Source: Anaspis maculata (taxonomy: Eukaryota > Arthropoda > Insecta > Coleoptera > Scraptiidae). Taken from it: a stretch of 64,000 bases of DNA. A model generated the notes under the pieces. The model ran no database searches and was not told the DNA's origin. It saw nothing but the letters and a program-made list of their open reading frames with translations. The stretch spans positions 19,554,892-19,618,891 of the forward strand of contig OX421964.1 of the NCBI GenBank assembly GCA_949128115.1, in the 5' to 3' direction. Of the stretch, positions 12,488 through 24,908 are shown one piece after another. Every line of letters begins with the position of its first letter. Within the stretch, counting starts at the first letter, position 1. The translations under genes were made by a program, and so were the position numbers.

Positions 12488-12805
12488 TGTGTCTAGTTAC
12501 GAGGGTAATATCGGTACCGACGGGATGGCATCCTTTGATGAAATCGAATAGGTATTTAATTAGGGCTTGGTAGCATTGCTCAGTATAATTAAACCATTAC
12601 GATAAAAGAATTTTCTCCGCGTTTGCCTTTGCCGGGAGGAAAATGTGTGTCTAGTTAAGATAGGGTAATATCGATACCGACGGGATGGCATCCCTTGAGA
12701 AAATCGAATATTCAATTATGGGAGGGCTTGCTAGCATTGCTCAGTAATCAAGTCATGAACAGAAAAAAAATTTCTTCGCGTTTGCCTTTGCTGGGAGGGA
12801 AATAA
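12488..12805 (+). repeat. Tandem duplication of a 160-bp unit
   Basis: TGTCTAGTTA begins at 12488 and again at 12648. Both units share GGTAATATCG, CCGACGGGATGGCATCC, GCATTGCTCAGTA and CGCGTTTGCCTTTG in order, at roughly 85 per cent identity. No coding frame runs through both. Confidence 0.88.
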
Positions 12806-13480
12806 GGCTTCCACACCTATACATAGGTAATAGGTATAGGTACGTAATGAGATTTACGTGTTTGTTGTGTTGATACATAAGATATAAAGACTTTTATATA
12901 AGCTGTATATGGATTTTACAGTTTATGTACTTAATTTGACACTTGTCAAAATAACCTCAAAAACTAAAACATTTTCACAATTTGCACTGAAACAAACACG
13001 TAAAATGTTGTACAACACTCGTGGCTTGTTACACAAGATATTTTCCGACACTCAGCCTCTTACAGAACTCGGGCTGCGCCCTCGTTCTGCAAATTTCGGC
13101 TTCGTGTCTGAAAACCACTTATGTAACAGCCAACTCGTATCGTAAACTACTATTTCAATCATTGTGTGGATTGCATGCAACAAGAGAACGAGAAATTTTT
13201 CTGGCGGCAGATGCACTTTTGAAGTTTAACTAGGTAATATCTCATGACCAAGTATTACATTCTCGACATTCATGTTGTCAGCTTATTAAGGCTGTATTAA
13301 GGTGTAAATTGCTGCCAAATTTTGCGTTATTCTCATGTATAGGCATGTGCCTTGGTATGTGTATGGGTAAAAATTGAAACTGCAACAAAATTTCAACTGC
13401 ATTATTATTTTTCCGTCTTTCCCGTATCGCTTCACTTTTTTCAATTCTTGATTTTCTGAAGTACGGTCATTTTTATCCAA
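12806..13480. other. Non-coding, nothing recognised
   Basis: Two overlapping short ORFs near 12,909-13,233 lack motifs; no other feature seen. Confidence 0.35.
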
Positions 13481-13593
13481 TAAAAACGCGTGTACAGCTT
13501 TTGACGTAAATGTACTGATTTTTGTGATTTTTGGCTTGGTGTCACATTGATAAGGTATCAGTATTCCTGTTCTCGTCCATTAAGATCTATTAG

Positions 13594-13853
13594 TTTGAAG
13601 GTTGTTGTTTTCTTGGGTTTTTTGGACTTTGTTCAAAAGAAACAATTTTTTTTTTTTTAATTCAAAAAAAAAATTGTCAAAAGAGCCTCATTCATGTCTA
13701 CACGAGAAATTTTACAATCTCATTTTATTATCATTATATAAATTTTAAGATGCCTTAAAAAAGTCTGAATTAAAGACGAAACGTTGGCATTTGAAAAAAA
13801 ATTGTTTCTTTTGAACGAAGTCCAAAAAACCCAAGAAAACAACAACCTTCAAA
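13594..13853. mobile_element. 260-bp foldback MITE
   Basis: Arms TTGAAGGTTGTTGTTTTCTT ... TTTTTTGGACTT and mirror; both then carry CAAAAGAAACAATTTTT. The loop includes AAAGACGAAACGTTGGCA. No coding content. Confidence 0.85.
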
Positions 13854-13875
13854 TCAATTGATAAGGTAGTGGAGA

Positions 13876-16033
13876 GGGAGCTGTTACCTCAAAACTTACG
13901 TCATAAGGTACATGATTTTAACCCTGTAGGTCTAATGTGCATTGATAAGGTTGTTGAAAATTTCTTTGTCTTACATGTCAGACCGGGGCTTTAGGCTGGT
14001 ATAGGCTTGTCAATTTTCGAAAAATGTCAAAAATTTATGTCATAAGACCTACATGAATGGACTCCAGCGGGCTTTTGTGTGGGAACATCCCCTTAGTCAA
14101 AAATCGGGTCATAAGACACAATTTTTGGGGGCTCTCGGTCCATAATATGAGTTTGAAATTTCCAAAAGAACCTTGCAAATGGTGATGAAAGCATGAAATT
14201 CGGTGCACATACTCAGGATGAGCACCTCTCTCAGATGAGAGGTGGAGCCACGCCGAATTTTCACCGGAAGGGGGCTCGGGGGGCTCCTGAAAGTTGAAGG
14301 TGCTAGGGCTCCCACTAAACGGCTTATCAGTACGTTTTGATAATCAAAAAGGAAACTTATGAATATATTGTAAACATTGACGGCGTTTATCGTATTGTCT
14401 CGGGAATTTTTCATTATGAAAAAAAATAAGTTCTTCGGCAGAGCACACAAATTGGTTTTATTTTATTTTGACCTACAAAGAATCAATAAGGAGATGTGCA
14501 ACACGTTGATTCCCACAAATTCGTATCCTCTGAATTCATTTGTGTAGTCAAAATTTTGATGGTGTATCTTCTTGAAGAGAAGCATTCCAAAGAGTAAGCT
14601 ATTTTCAACACTAAGTTCAAACAGATTTCTTCCAATGTTCGGAATGGAAATTACTGAATTCCTTCCAGCAATGCATACCCTGAACCCTCCTTTGGAAGTA
14701 CTGTGTGCGATTGAACGTGGAGTAAGTCCTGAAACACTATCAGAATGTTTCTTCTGTGATGCTACTATCCGCTCTCGACCGGGGCAATTGGGTTCCCACA
14801 CAGCATGCGCGGAGTGTATACACGATGCAGGGTATTTTCTCGGTTCAGTCAAATTTTTTATGATTGAAATTGTGTCATAATATTGAAATAACGTGTATAC
14901 ACTCCGCGCATGCTGTGTAGGAACCTGATTGTCCCGGTCGAGAGTGGATAGTAGCATCACAGAAGAAAAATTCTGATAGTGGTTCAGGACTTACTCCACG
15001 TTCAATCGCACGCGGTACTTCCAAAGAAGGGTTCAGGGTATGCATTGCTAGAAGGAATTCAGTAATTTAGATTCAGAACATTGAAAAAATTATGTTTGAA
15101 CTCAGTGTTGAAAATAGCTTACTCTTTGGAATGCCCCTCTTCAAGAAGATACACCATCAAAATTTTGACTCCACAAACGAATTTAGAGGATACGAATTTG
15201 TGGGAAACAACGTGTTGCACATCTTCTTATTAATTCTTTGTAGGTGAAAATTGAATAAAACCAATTTGTGTGTTCTGCCGAAGAACTTATTTTTTCTCAT
15301 CATGAAAAATTCCCGGGACAAGGCGATAAACGTCGTCAATGTTCACAACATATTCATAAGTTTCCTTTTTGAATGTCAAAACAAACTGATAAGCCGTTTA
15401 GTGGGAGCCCTAGCACCTTCAACTTTCAGGAGCCCCCCGAGCCCCCTTCCGGTTAAAAATTCGGCGTGGCTCCACCTCTTATCTGAGAAAGGTACTCATT
15501 CTGAGTATGTGTACCGAATTTCATGCTTTCATCACCATTTGCAAGGTTTATTCACCTAGTGCCCCCACTATATCGCTTACAGGGTGCAACATCGAAAAAA
15601 AATTTTCGAATCGTACACCCTGTATTTTAACATGAAAATCGATTCCGTTTCTCATCCTTATTACAAATATATATCACACTTGGTGGATGAGTCAACAAAG
15701 CGCCTGTGAAAAAATTGATAAATTTTGGTCCTTTTTTGAAAACTTATCAAACTTATCTTATGGACCGAAAGCCCCCAAAAATTTTGTTTTACGACCAGAT
15801 TTTCGATCAAGGGGATGCTCCCACACAAAATCCAGTTGGTTTCATTCATGTACCTTATGACGTAAATTTTTGGCCATTTTTTCGAAAATTGACAGGTTCA
15901 TACTAGCCTAAAGCCCCCGGTCTGACATGTAATGTAAGACAAAGCAATTTTCAACAACCTTATCAACGCACATTAGACCTACAGGGTTAAAATCATGTAC
16001 CTTATGACGTAAGTTTTGAGGTACCAGCTCCCT
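13876..16033. mobile_element. 2.2-kb palindrome with fossil coding segment
   Basis: Arms start GGGAGCTGTTACCTCAAAAC and end with the mirror at 16033. The loop is about 70 bases (14,825-14,892) between GTGTATACAC words. Arms are similar over most of their length, but the right arm has an extra block at about 15,560-15,740. Read inward or outward, both arms give a peptide ending NSYPLNSF that resembles one in the palindrome at 17,174-18,696. This suggests a once-coding region in the ancestor. Confidence 0.85.
15578..15624. repeat. 47-bp hairpin with TACAGGGTG ends
   Basis: TACAGGGTG ... CACCCTGTA with a nearly self-complementary inside (ATCGAAAAA / TTTTCGAAT). It is the shortest item in the window that carries the TACAGGGTG terminus. 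Confidence 0.7.
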
Positions 16034-17173
16034 GTTCCTAGTGAAAATTCAACAAACCAGTACACTCCGCGTCAAAAGCTGTACGCCACTTTGATTAGAA
16101 AATGTTACCATTCAATTGATATACTTATGTTGTTTTATCGTTATTATCCCAAGTACTTTGCCACTTTGATATTCGATAGATATCCATTACCTTGAAAATT
16201 AAAATAATTTGGGTTCAAAGATTTTGCTTTGGAATCGGCTCTTGATTTCCTTTTAAGGATGATTTACAGTGGCGCCGAATAGACCTTTTTTTGTGGCGCT
16301 CGCCATACCTCAAAATAGGGGGGGGGGGGCCTGGAGGGAAAAAAAAGGAAAAGAAGAAAAGAAAAAAGAGGAAGAAGGGCGGGAAAGAAGAGGAAGAGAG
16401 ATTCACCCAGCAAATCATTGGATTAGCCATAGTACCTAGGATTATTGAGTACGGTTGCGGCTGGGACGACAATGTCAACGAGTTGGCTTGCTGTCATGCG
16501 ACGCTCGGGCCAGAATCCAAGAAAATCTGTCAACAGTCGTCGAGTCGTCCACTTTGAAAAGACCGCAACGGTACATTGAATCTGAATAACAGTTATTCAC
16601 GAATTTACGATGTACCTAGGTATAAATAGATACCGTATGATCAAAACCATTTTACCTCAAGAGTGCTATGACTTCTTTTGTCTTTTTCAATAATTGTTGC
16701 TGATATGTCCTGCCTTTAACTTCAGAGTGGCATCTGCATGTTGTTTGGAAATCTTCAATGCATATCGGTAAGGAATACGAACACTCTTCGTTTCCCAATT
16801 TTGTGCCATTTCAAAAATAACTTTTGATAATGAAAGGCTTTTTGTTCAGTTTTAAACATTTTCAGAGACCGACATTGGCATTCAACAGTTTATTCAGTCA
16901 TTATGGTCGCGATTATGGCCAACTAGGGAAATCTTACGATCCAACAAAAAACTTTCGATTTTTGTGCCTAGCTACAATGTGCTGCACTGCACAGTGTACA
17001 CTACACACTATTAATATGAAATGGCCGTACCTACCTACGATAGTTTTATTACTCTTGGTAAAACTGGAGCCCAATTTAACAAGAGGGTCTTACCTGCTTT
17101 CACCCTCAAACAAACTACGCAGCAGTATTTTCTGCCAGAGTTCCTCAACTTGAAATTTAGCCCATATCATCTA

Positions 17174-18696
17174 TAGGCCAGGCGGTAGGTCATTCTGGAT
17201 AGAAAAAATTCCGACCAAAGCTTTTATGGTGTCAAACTCTTCGTAAGGTCACTAGGTATCTACCACTGAGTTTCCGCCCAAAAACGAGTTATGCTGATTC
17301 CTCCACATCTGTCCAAAGGTAAAAGATGTCTTGAAGGTGCAAAAAGACCCGTTAAACCCCCGTACTTTTTCATTTTATTTGCCTCAATGCAAACGTACAA
17401 CTCCTACGCAAACATTGGAAGCATTTGTCCTCATCTCTGTGCCAGTCTTACTGTTGAGAAAAAAGATTTCTTGGTGCGGGTCAGATGAATCACATTTGAT
17501 TGTTTTTCCACACAAGAAAACGATGGAGCAACATGTATTTTGGATGTTTTCTACTAACTCGTACCCACTGAACCCATTTATGGTGTTAAAATTTCAATAA
17601 CAGCATTTTTGAAGATGTTGCCCGCTAAGAAGTGGATAATTTTCACCCGCCTGTTCAGCAGCAATTTTTTCAATTTTACAAAACACCGTTTTTGAAAATT
17701 TTAGAAGCAATGACAAGCTGAAACTCTTTTCTAATGATATTATGTCTGGCTTAACCGCGGCACGCTTTTTGAAAGTGCAGGAAACGGTTTTCATTTCGAG
17801 CGGTTCTATTTTATCCGCGTGTGGCCCTGCCTACTTGACATAGACCGAACTGACTACAAAAGCTTGGAAATGTAGTCTCTTCCAGCTTTAAAACACGACC
17901 ATTAATGATAAAATAATGTATAATTTCTTCATAAATCAATGTACAAATTCTTAATAATAATGGTAGTGTTTTAAAGCTGAAAAAGAGTACATTTCTAAGC
18001 TCGTGTAAACAGTCCGGTCTATGTCAAGTAGGCACGGCCGCACGCGGGTGAAATAGGACTGCTCGAAAAAAAATAAGTTTTTTAGACTTTCAAGTGCGTG
18101 CCGCGATTAAGCCAGGAATGATATAGTTAGAGAAGAGCTTGAGCTTTTCATTCCTTGTAAAATTTTTGCAAACGGTGTTTGGTAAAATTGAAAAAATTGC
18201 TGCTGAACAGGCGGGTAAAAATTGTTCACTTCTTAGCGGTCAACATCTTCAAAAATGCTGTTATTGAAATTTTAACACCATAAACGGGTTCAGTCGGTAC
18301 AAGTTAGTAGAAAACATCCAAAATACATGTTGCTCCATCGTTTTCTTGTGTGGAAAAACAATCAAATGTGATTTATCTGACCCGCACGAAGAAATCTTTT
18401 TTTTAACAGTAAGACTGGCACAGAGATGATGACAAATGCTTCCAATGTTTGCGTAAGAGTTGTACGTTTGCATTGAGGCAAATAAAATGAAAATGTACGG
18501 GGGTCTAACAGGTCTTTTTGCACTTTCGAGACATCTTTTACCTTTGGGCAGATGTGGAGGAATCAGCACAACTCGTTTTTGGGCGGAAACTCAGTGGTAG
18601 ATACCTGCTGACCTTACAAAGAGTTTGACACCATAAAAGCTTTGGTCGGAGTTTTTTCCAGATTGTAGTGATTTTACCGACATACCGCCTGGCCTA
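17174..18696. mobile_element. 1.5-kb palindrome with CTA duplication
   Basis: Ends TAGGCCAGGCGGTAGGT and its mirror, flanked by CTA on both sides (17171-17173, 18697-18699). The centre is near 17,935. Both arms encode almost the same peptide (for example FILFASMQTYNSYANIGSIC), and in another frame a peptide with TNSYPLNPF or TNLYRLNPF. Arm similarity is high, so the copy is fairly young. It is nested in the CAGTGGCG element. Confidence 0.88.
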
Positions 18697-18802
18697 CTAG
18701 GTAAACCTGAGGCGGTATTTTTTATAAAGTTTTCAAAAATGTCTAAATTTGAAGAGGTTAAGAAATCTGGACAATTTGGTCAGGGGCTTTCCCCTTTTCT
18801 GC

Positions 18803-19345
18803 TTATTATTGTTGAAGGAGACCACAACACAAAATACAAGTTGGTCTCAGATGAAAGAGTTGAAAAAGCTAGAACGATTGCATAGTATGTTGTAAATTTA
18901 CTTATCTCGTGGCGGGCGCTGTGGTTATAATTAAGAACAACAATGACGTCAGAGGGGCAAATTTTCATGGGCTACCTATCCTATAGCTGCTCACGGGCAT
19001 ACCTGTATCTGATTCCGTTGTCGATGAGACGACGACGGTTTCCAGCCTGCCATAATTATTACTGATTGTTTGAAGACAACGATCGACGTTTGTCAAAACG
19101 ACAATAGCAATAAAAAGACCATGGGAACGTGATAGGTGAAAATCGGAGGTGGAAACCTAGGCGAAAACATCTTCCCAAGTGACGTCACGATAATATTTTC
19201 AAAACGTTTTATCGGCTGATCGGTCTCGTCTAGAAAACTTAGATTTATTCCGTATACTCTTAAACTACCTTCCCCATGAGTTAGTCAAATAAAATATAGA
19301 CTCGATTTTTGTGTTGTGGTCTCCTTTAATATTATTATTATTGTT
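18803..19345. repeat. Short inverted repeat, 30-base arms
   Basis: GAAGGAGACCACAACACAAA near 18,813 recurs as its reverse complement near 19,308-19,326, about 480 bases apart. Possible remnant of another foldback element. Confidence 0.5.
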
Positions 19346-19500
19346 TCGGAAAAATTTCGTCTGCGGCGCTAACTGCATGAGCGAGTGCATGAGGGGCTCT
19401 TAGGCCCCGCGGCCCGACCGTAGCGTGGCAATAGGGGGGGGGGTCTGAAATTTTCTTCGCCATAGTACTTTTTTATGAGTTCGGCGCCACTGGATGATTA

Positions 19501-21029
19501 TAAAGTGTCACTGCACCACGACAATGGGCCAAACGTCCACGGAAATCACGGAATAAAAAGAGGAATAAGTGAGGAAAGGGAGAAATCTTATCTCTTTTCT
19601 TGTGTTCGGCACAACTTCAGTAAGTGAGATCTGGTCAGTTCAACTTAAAGAGTGGAAAAATTGATCCTGAAAGTTGATAAATAAATTCTGTGAGTCAAGA
19701 AAGGCAGTAAGTAGATGTTTTAAGACGCAGTTAAAACGCAGGTTAAAGATAACATCGTTTTCCTTCGCTTCAACCACTGGAAAACGGTATATTGACTGAT
19801 TTTATAAAAAATTATAAGTACTTACCTACTACAAAAAGTATAGGGGTATTATATACCTACTTATTTTACACTTTTATTATAATTATTATTGAAACCTTCA
19901 GTTATTTCTGACGTGTATGTGTGTAATTCAAGCTTGAACTAAATTATTCACTGACAATGTAAATACAATATTCGCGATCTGTATACCCAGACAATGTGAG
20001 CCATTATGGAACTCCACATCCACAATCCGCAATCATGCTCTGTATACTTCTGTATGTACCTATACCGGCACAGCAATTCGGCTGGAATTTTAGCAGTCCC
20101 ATCACACAACATAAACTCTCATTCACATCAAACTGTTTGTCTCGTATCAAAATGCGAGTAAATAACTGTTGAATTTACAACTTTTGTAGCAATTCAAAAT
20201 AATTGTACTACATAAAACAATGACGAATAGAATTCGAAAGTAGTGAGTTGGGTATAATCAATTTCACGGCTTTTTATTTCATTATAGTTTTAGCTATGGA
20301 AACTGACGTTTGTATTTGAAATACATTGTAAATGTCAGTTTTTTCATAGTTCACCCCAACGAAAAAATCTGTTGTGACACCACAACCATAATACCTTCTG
20401 GGTGGAGATCCAGGGACGTACTATCCGTTTAGCTTTTATTCTCAACACAGCAGAGCCTGGGTATTTTGTTTTTACGTTTTTGAAATCAAAAACACTAGGA
20501 CATCACTTGACACTTCAGCTATTACAGCACAGCTGTCGCTGGCAGTCAGTATCAAGGAAACTATTTTGTTAGTTTATACCAGCTGATATGGAACAATGTT
20601 GCCTTTTCGCATTGTCGCTTTATTTTTTGGCTCAGATCAGGGTAGGTACTTATTGTGTTTGATGAAGAAATGCCTGATGTTTCTGATGTCAAAACCAGTC
20701 AAATTTTTTGGAGTTTTTCAGCCTGCCGAAGATAACCAAATCAGTCGACTATATCCGCATACGGCACCGGCTCTCTTATACACTTTACTTTTCAGGTATT
20801 GGTCATTCTAAATGTTAATGGCTGTTGTGTTCTTATTTGACGCATATTGAATCGTGAAGGTCTGTTTCAGACAGGATGGCTGAAAAGAAACTAATAAGCT
20901 TGTTGATGTTGCTAACTCAAGTGTCGAACAGTCCCTCTCTATCTCCGTGAGTCCCTAGAGTCTGCGATGTTCTGATTTCAAGTACCTTGTCCCTAAAAGT
21001 ACCTTCACCTAATTAAAATCCATAGGCCA
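19501..21029. other. Non-coding, nothing recognised
   Basis: Only a small hairpin at about 20,296-20,350 (ATGGAAACTGAC ... GTCAGTTTTTTCAT) stands out. No gene seen. Confidence 0.4.
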
Positions 21030-22490
21030 GCCATTGATCCCTTCACTCGTTTCAATCCAAATTCCAAAGGTTCCAACTTCACTTATTATTATGGGTAGGT
21101 GCGTAGGTCCTGTAAGTCCACGAAATGTTCAGCTTGTCCGTTTGACTGAGGATGATATGGGGTGTACGAAGATGAATGATGCCTTTTGGAATACGGAAGT
21201 CTTTGAATCTTCCCTCAGTAAACTGTGTTCCGATGTCCAAGATGATGGTTTCCGACCAATGACATAGCCAAGGGGGGTCAACGGAGTCCGGACCCTCTAA
21301 ACCCCATAGCCACGCCCTCTTTTTTTATTTCTCCGTCTACGGCTCTATTTTGCTCGCCTCGCTGGCACTCCTTTACAACTCATTTCTTTGGACCCCAACA
21401 GAAAACCATGGCTGCGTCACTGTTTCCGGCAGTCCAAACGTAGCTAAGTCTGTTCTCAATATGTTTGTCGTTTGTTGAGAGGTTATGACACGCGTAGCAA
21501 AGACCTCTAGCCATTTACTGTGCGTCCGAAACAATCAAATAATACTCATCGCGGATTCGTTCGGCATAATCACTATAAATACGTTGCCATGCTCTGTCAG
21601 CCATAGGCCACGTTTTCAACGGTACTTTGATTGGAGTGTTTGCCGCTTCCATTTCGAAACATGGCCGATGGCGTCTGGGAAACGATGCATAAGTCAAAAT
21701 CCAATTCCTCCTCCGTGAAGCGTCTGCCGCAAGAATAATCTCCAACTTGGGATCACAGTATGTCAGCGCCAAATCGGACCGGAGAAAGGCCTTGAACTGT
21801 TCGAAGGAACTTTCGACACTGACTTGTCCATCTCCACGGCTGCGGGGCATTCTTCTTTAAGAAATCATCCAACGGTCTGTACCTGAATCCCGATCTGCGG
21901 TATGAATTTTCCGTAGCAATTGATGGCACCCAAAAACGACCGACGTCTAGACAAATCTTGAGATGAGGGTAAGGTAATTATGATTCAAATTTCGTTTGGA
22001 TCAGGTTGAAGTCCATCTTTGTCCATGATACTTTCCAGATACTTGATCTCTGATATGGCAAACCTACACTACTTGTCCAAATAATATGGTTCTTCAAACA
22101 AAAACCATATTCTTGAATTCTCTTCAAGAGCCTGGCTGAATTCTCATTGTGGTCTTGCTCATCTTTACCCCCAACTATTATACCATCCATGTACTTATAT
22201 GCAGACGTTTTTGATGCGCCTGCAATCATGGCGTCCATAATCTGCCAAAAAATTATTGGTGCGGATTTGACACCAGCAAATCTTGCCTTTGAGCCAATGA
22301 AGCCTTGCAAAATTATACAATCGTTGGTGGCTTGGTGTGTACCGATCATCAAATAATGCATCGACAGGTCTATTTGACTGGAAACTTTACAACCTGTTAA
22401 TCCTTGATCAATCCCTTTCAGATCGGGTATAGGATGGCGGTGTAGCTCTAAAGCATCATTCAAGCCGGTTAAGAAATCAGCACACATTCG
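21030..22490 (-). pseudogene. Ty3/Gypsy pol fossil (RT, RNase H, integrase)
   Basis: Read on the minus strand, order is preserved: reverse transcriptase (22,490 to 21,980: DALELHRHPIPDL, QIDLS, GVKSAPIIF, IIVGGKDEQDHNEN), RNase H (about 21,850 to 21,650: FEQFKAFLRSDLALTYCDPK, ILAADAS), then integrase (about 21,600 to 21,030: YYLIVSDAQ, TIILDIGTQF, GIIHLRTP). Stops, frame breaks and deletions are frequent, and the catalytic text is damaged. A MITE splits the integrase part. Not functional; no LTR recognised. Confidence 0.85.
21257..21422. mobile_element. 166-bp hAT-type MITE inside the Gypsy integrase
   Basis: Ends CAATGACATAGCCA and TGGCTGCGTCACTG are imperfect mirrors. Flanks are TTTCCGAC (21249-21256) and TTTCCGGC (21423-21430), an 8-bp duplication with one change. 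The interrupted integrase reading resumes on the far side, proving insertion into the fossil. Confidence 0.85.
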
Positions 22491-24908
22491 GATTTCACCT
22501 CTTTTCGTCTTGATTAGGTACTACCACTGGTGCCGCAAACTCGAGAGTAGTCGACTCGTTCTATGATCTTCAGGTTCTCCAGCCTTTGCAATCATCTTCC
22601 AGTTGAAGTAGCATTGCATACGCTGACGATCATCTGGGACGGAAAATTGGCTTGCTGTTCAGTTTGAGTATCAATGACGCCTCTGCTTTGGTCCAAAAAC
22701 CTCTTATTAATACAAATAAATTACAAGTTTTTACGGTCTACCGTCATTCCAGGCCAAAATAGCAAACAGTTTTTTGATTTTACCCTTAATCTTCTGGGGG
22801 AGTTTCTCTGTTGCATCAAGACTTCCCCTAAAGTACTTTTGCTTGAGATCAATTTGGACTGAAATCCTTCTAGCAGTTTTCGAGGTTCTAAGTGTTGAGC
22901 TACCGACTTTTGCAACTCTTCACTTATGTCATTTTTGACAGGTGCAATATGTGAAAATCAAGGTCGACTATTTTAAATGCAGTTTTACATTCTAGCGCTC
23001 CCTTTTGAGCATCACTCGACTTTGCATTTTCACATGTTTCGATTCCACTCCATCGTTTATTGGATTTTGTCGTCTGTTTTCGAGGGGCAAAAATCGCAAA
23101 ATATATTCAGTAAGCTTCGAGATATAAGTATGTGAATGATTATCTAGGTATTCCAGTATTTGAGAGTCGAGTTTCCACCAAAATACAATCAGTGATTCAA
23201 AAGTTGAGGAGATGGAGGGGGTCAGAAAAATCGAATTTAGAGAAAAGTTCCTTAGGAGTAATGAAATGAAATAGGAAAGGTATCAAGGCTCTTTCTTTTT
23301 CATTTATTTTGAGGACACTGTCCAACGTATTGGAGCCCATGTCCGCCAGTTTAGAATCACCCTATATAGCAACTTTGCAAGACAGTCAACGTATGTTTCG
23401 GCCACAAAATAGGATCCAGTACAGCTCTGAACCACGAGATGTCTCTGGTGGTTCCATGTCTAGGGGTCCTTCAGACCTCCGACTGGTGGCCTCGCTGAAC
23501 ACGCGTATCAATAGAGTTTCAATGGCACTTGTCAAATCGTGTCAGATTCTTGAACATGTCAATTTCAAATGCTCCCGTTCCCCTGTACCTATCATGATAT
23601 AAAAACGCATCCGTTAACTTTGCTCATCACAGTGATTGATTGATTGAATAAAAATAGTGCTTTTGATTTTGTTGACATTCGTACATCAGTAAAGGTCATT
23701 GGCCTCATTGAACAGTTTAACAGTGTTTATGCTAGGTACTTGCGTACCTACCTATAACTTGTGCATCACCTGTTTGTTTGTGTGAACTGTTATTTGCTTT
23801 ATAAACCAAAGTTGTAAACACTTTGATTTATTTACGTGGCTCAATTTTATACAGGCTGTTTCACTATTATTAGGTGCAAAATTTCAAGGCGAGATTCTTC
23901 TAGCGAGAGCATGTCAAATTCGATGATAAACAATTGGTTGTGTCGGAAATTTTTGTTCAAAACATCCTTTCGGGTGGCATGTTGGAATTAGAGAGAAAGA
24001 CTGAAAATAGTTAGCAGGAAATTGAAAAATGTGTTTTGGGAAAGTTGAATTTTCCAGGAAAACCTTGAATATTTTTCAAAGCACTTTTCCAGATAGGAAA
24101 ACTCGAAAACCTTGGGTCCGATTCCAAAATTTTTTCTTTCAAAATTGATTTCATCTTTTTTTCAACTTACATTCCCAGCATGTCTGCACCCAAAATGAAT
24201 ATTTTGTGAGGCTCACCGCATGTCGAAGTTTGCACTACAGTTTTTTTTTTCCAAATTCACGGAATGAACTGATTTCAGTTGAAAAGAATCATCGTCGGAA
24301 AACCGAAACCATGTCGACTTTGAAAATGGGTCTACACGACGTCCAATCGAATCAGCTTTCGATATCAGTTGGAATTTTTCGGAAATGTTGAAACCCGAGC
24401 AGAAATCAACTTTTGAGTGGAGTCCTGCATCAAAAGCGAGTCGTCCCGGTTAAAACACGGATGAGGGGCCCTCTTCGGTGGCAACGGCTAGGAGAAATTT
24501 AGAAAATTCGTAACGCTCGACTGAAAAATGGTCGGAAACTGCAACTGAAGACTTAATTTTACTCTTGTTGTGTGGGACACATGACAGCCAAAAACTAATG
24601 GGCTCATTCCACAGAAAAACCATGTACGCATACCAAATTTCAAGTCGATCAAATCAACGATTCGGCAGTTATCGTGAAAGATGACAGACAGACAGACATC
24701 ATTCTGGAAATGATCTTAATCGTCTTAGGACACCTCAAAATGAATAAATCCAGCTAAATCTCAAAACTTTTTTCTGCACGATTACAATACTTTCCCTTCC
24801 ATGTTGATGAGGGGCCGGAAAAGTTGAATTCACAAATTTCCAGCTCATTCAGTTTGTTATATTTTTGCAAGGACAGTCTCACCTTATTAGGGGCTCTGTG
24901 ACGCGACT
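22491..24908. other. Mostly non-coding; one unexplained ORF
   Basis: A 97-codon ORF at 23,309-23,602 (+) has balanced composition but no motif I recognise. A short GACA repeat lies at about 24,683-24,696. Near 22,500-22,680 weak Gypsy-like sequence may extend the fossil to its left. Nothing else supported. Confidence 0.35.

Larger units (their letters stand above)
13491..16083. mobile_element. Composite element with outer ends GTACAGCTTTTGAC
   Basis: GTACAGCTTTTGAC at about 13,491 and its reverse complement at about 16,070-16,083 enclose a small foldback (13,594-13,853) and a large palindrome (13,876-16,033). The outer match is short, so this boundary is tentative. Confidence 0.45.
16267..19492. 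mobile_element. 3.2-kb CAGTGGCG-ended (hAT-like) composite element
   Basis: Ends CAGTGGCGCCGAA (16267) and TTCGGCGCCACTG (to 19492) are flanked by GATGATTTA (16258-16266) and GATGATTAT (19493-19501), an imperfect 7-9 bp duplication. The left end continues into a G-run and a GA-rich tract (16,318-16,400); the right has a matching G-run near 19,432. CAGTGGCG tips are common in hAT elements. No transposase frame is seen. A large palindrome is nested inside. Confidence 0.7.

Noticed and set aside
14109..15559. Long ORFs on both strands in the 13.9-16.0 kb palindrome as real genes
   Set aside because: No start context, splice signals or intact frame; each is the reverse complement of its partner arm. 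Only an ancestral coding trace is plausible.
16291..16557. A Lys/Glu/Gly-rich protein
   Set aside because: Translation of a G-run and GA-rich low-complexity tract inside a mobile element.
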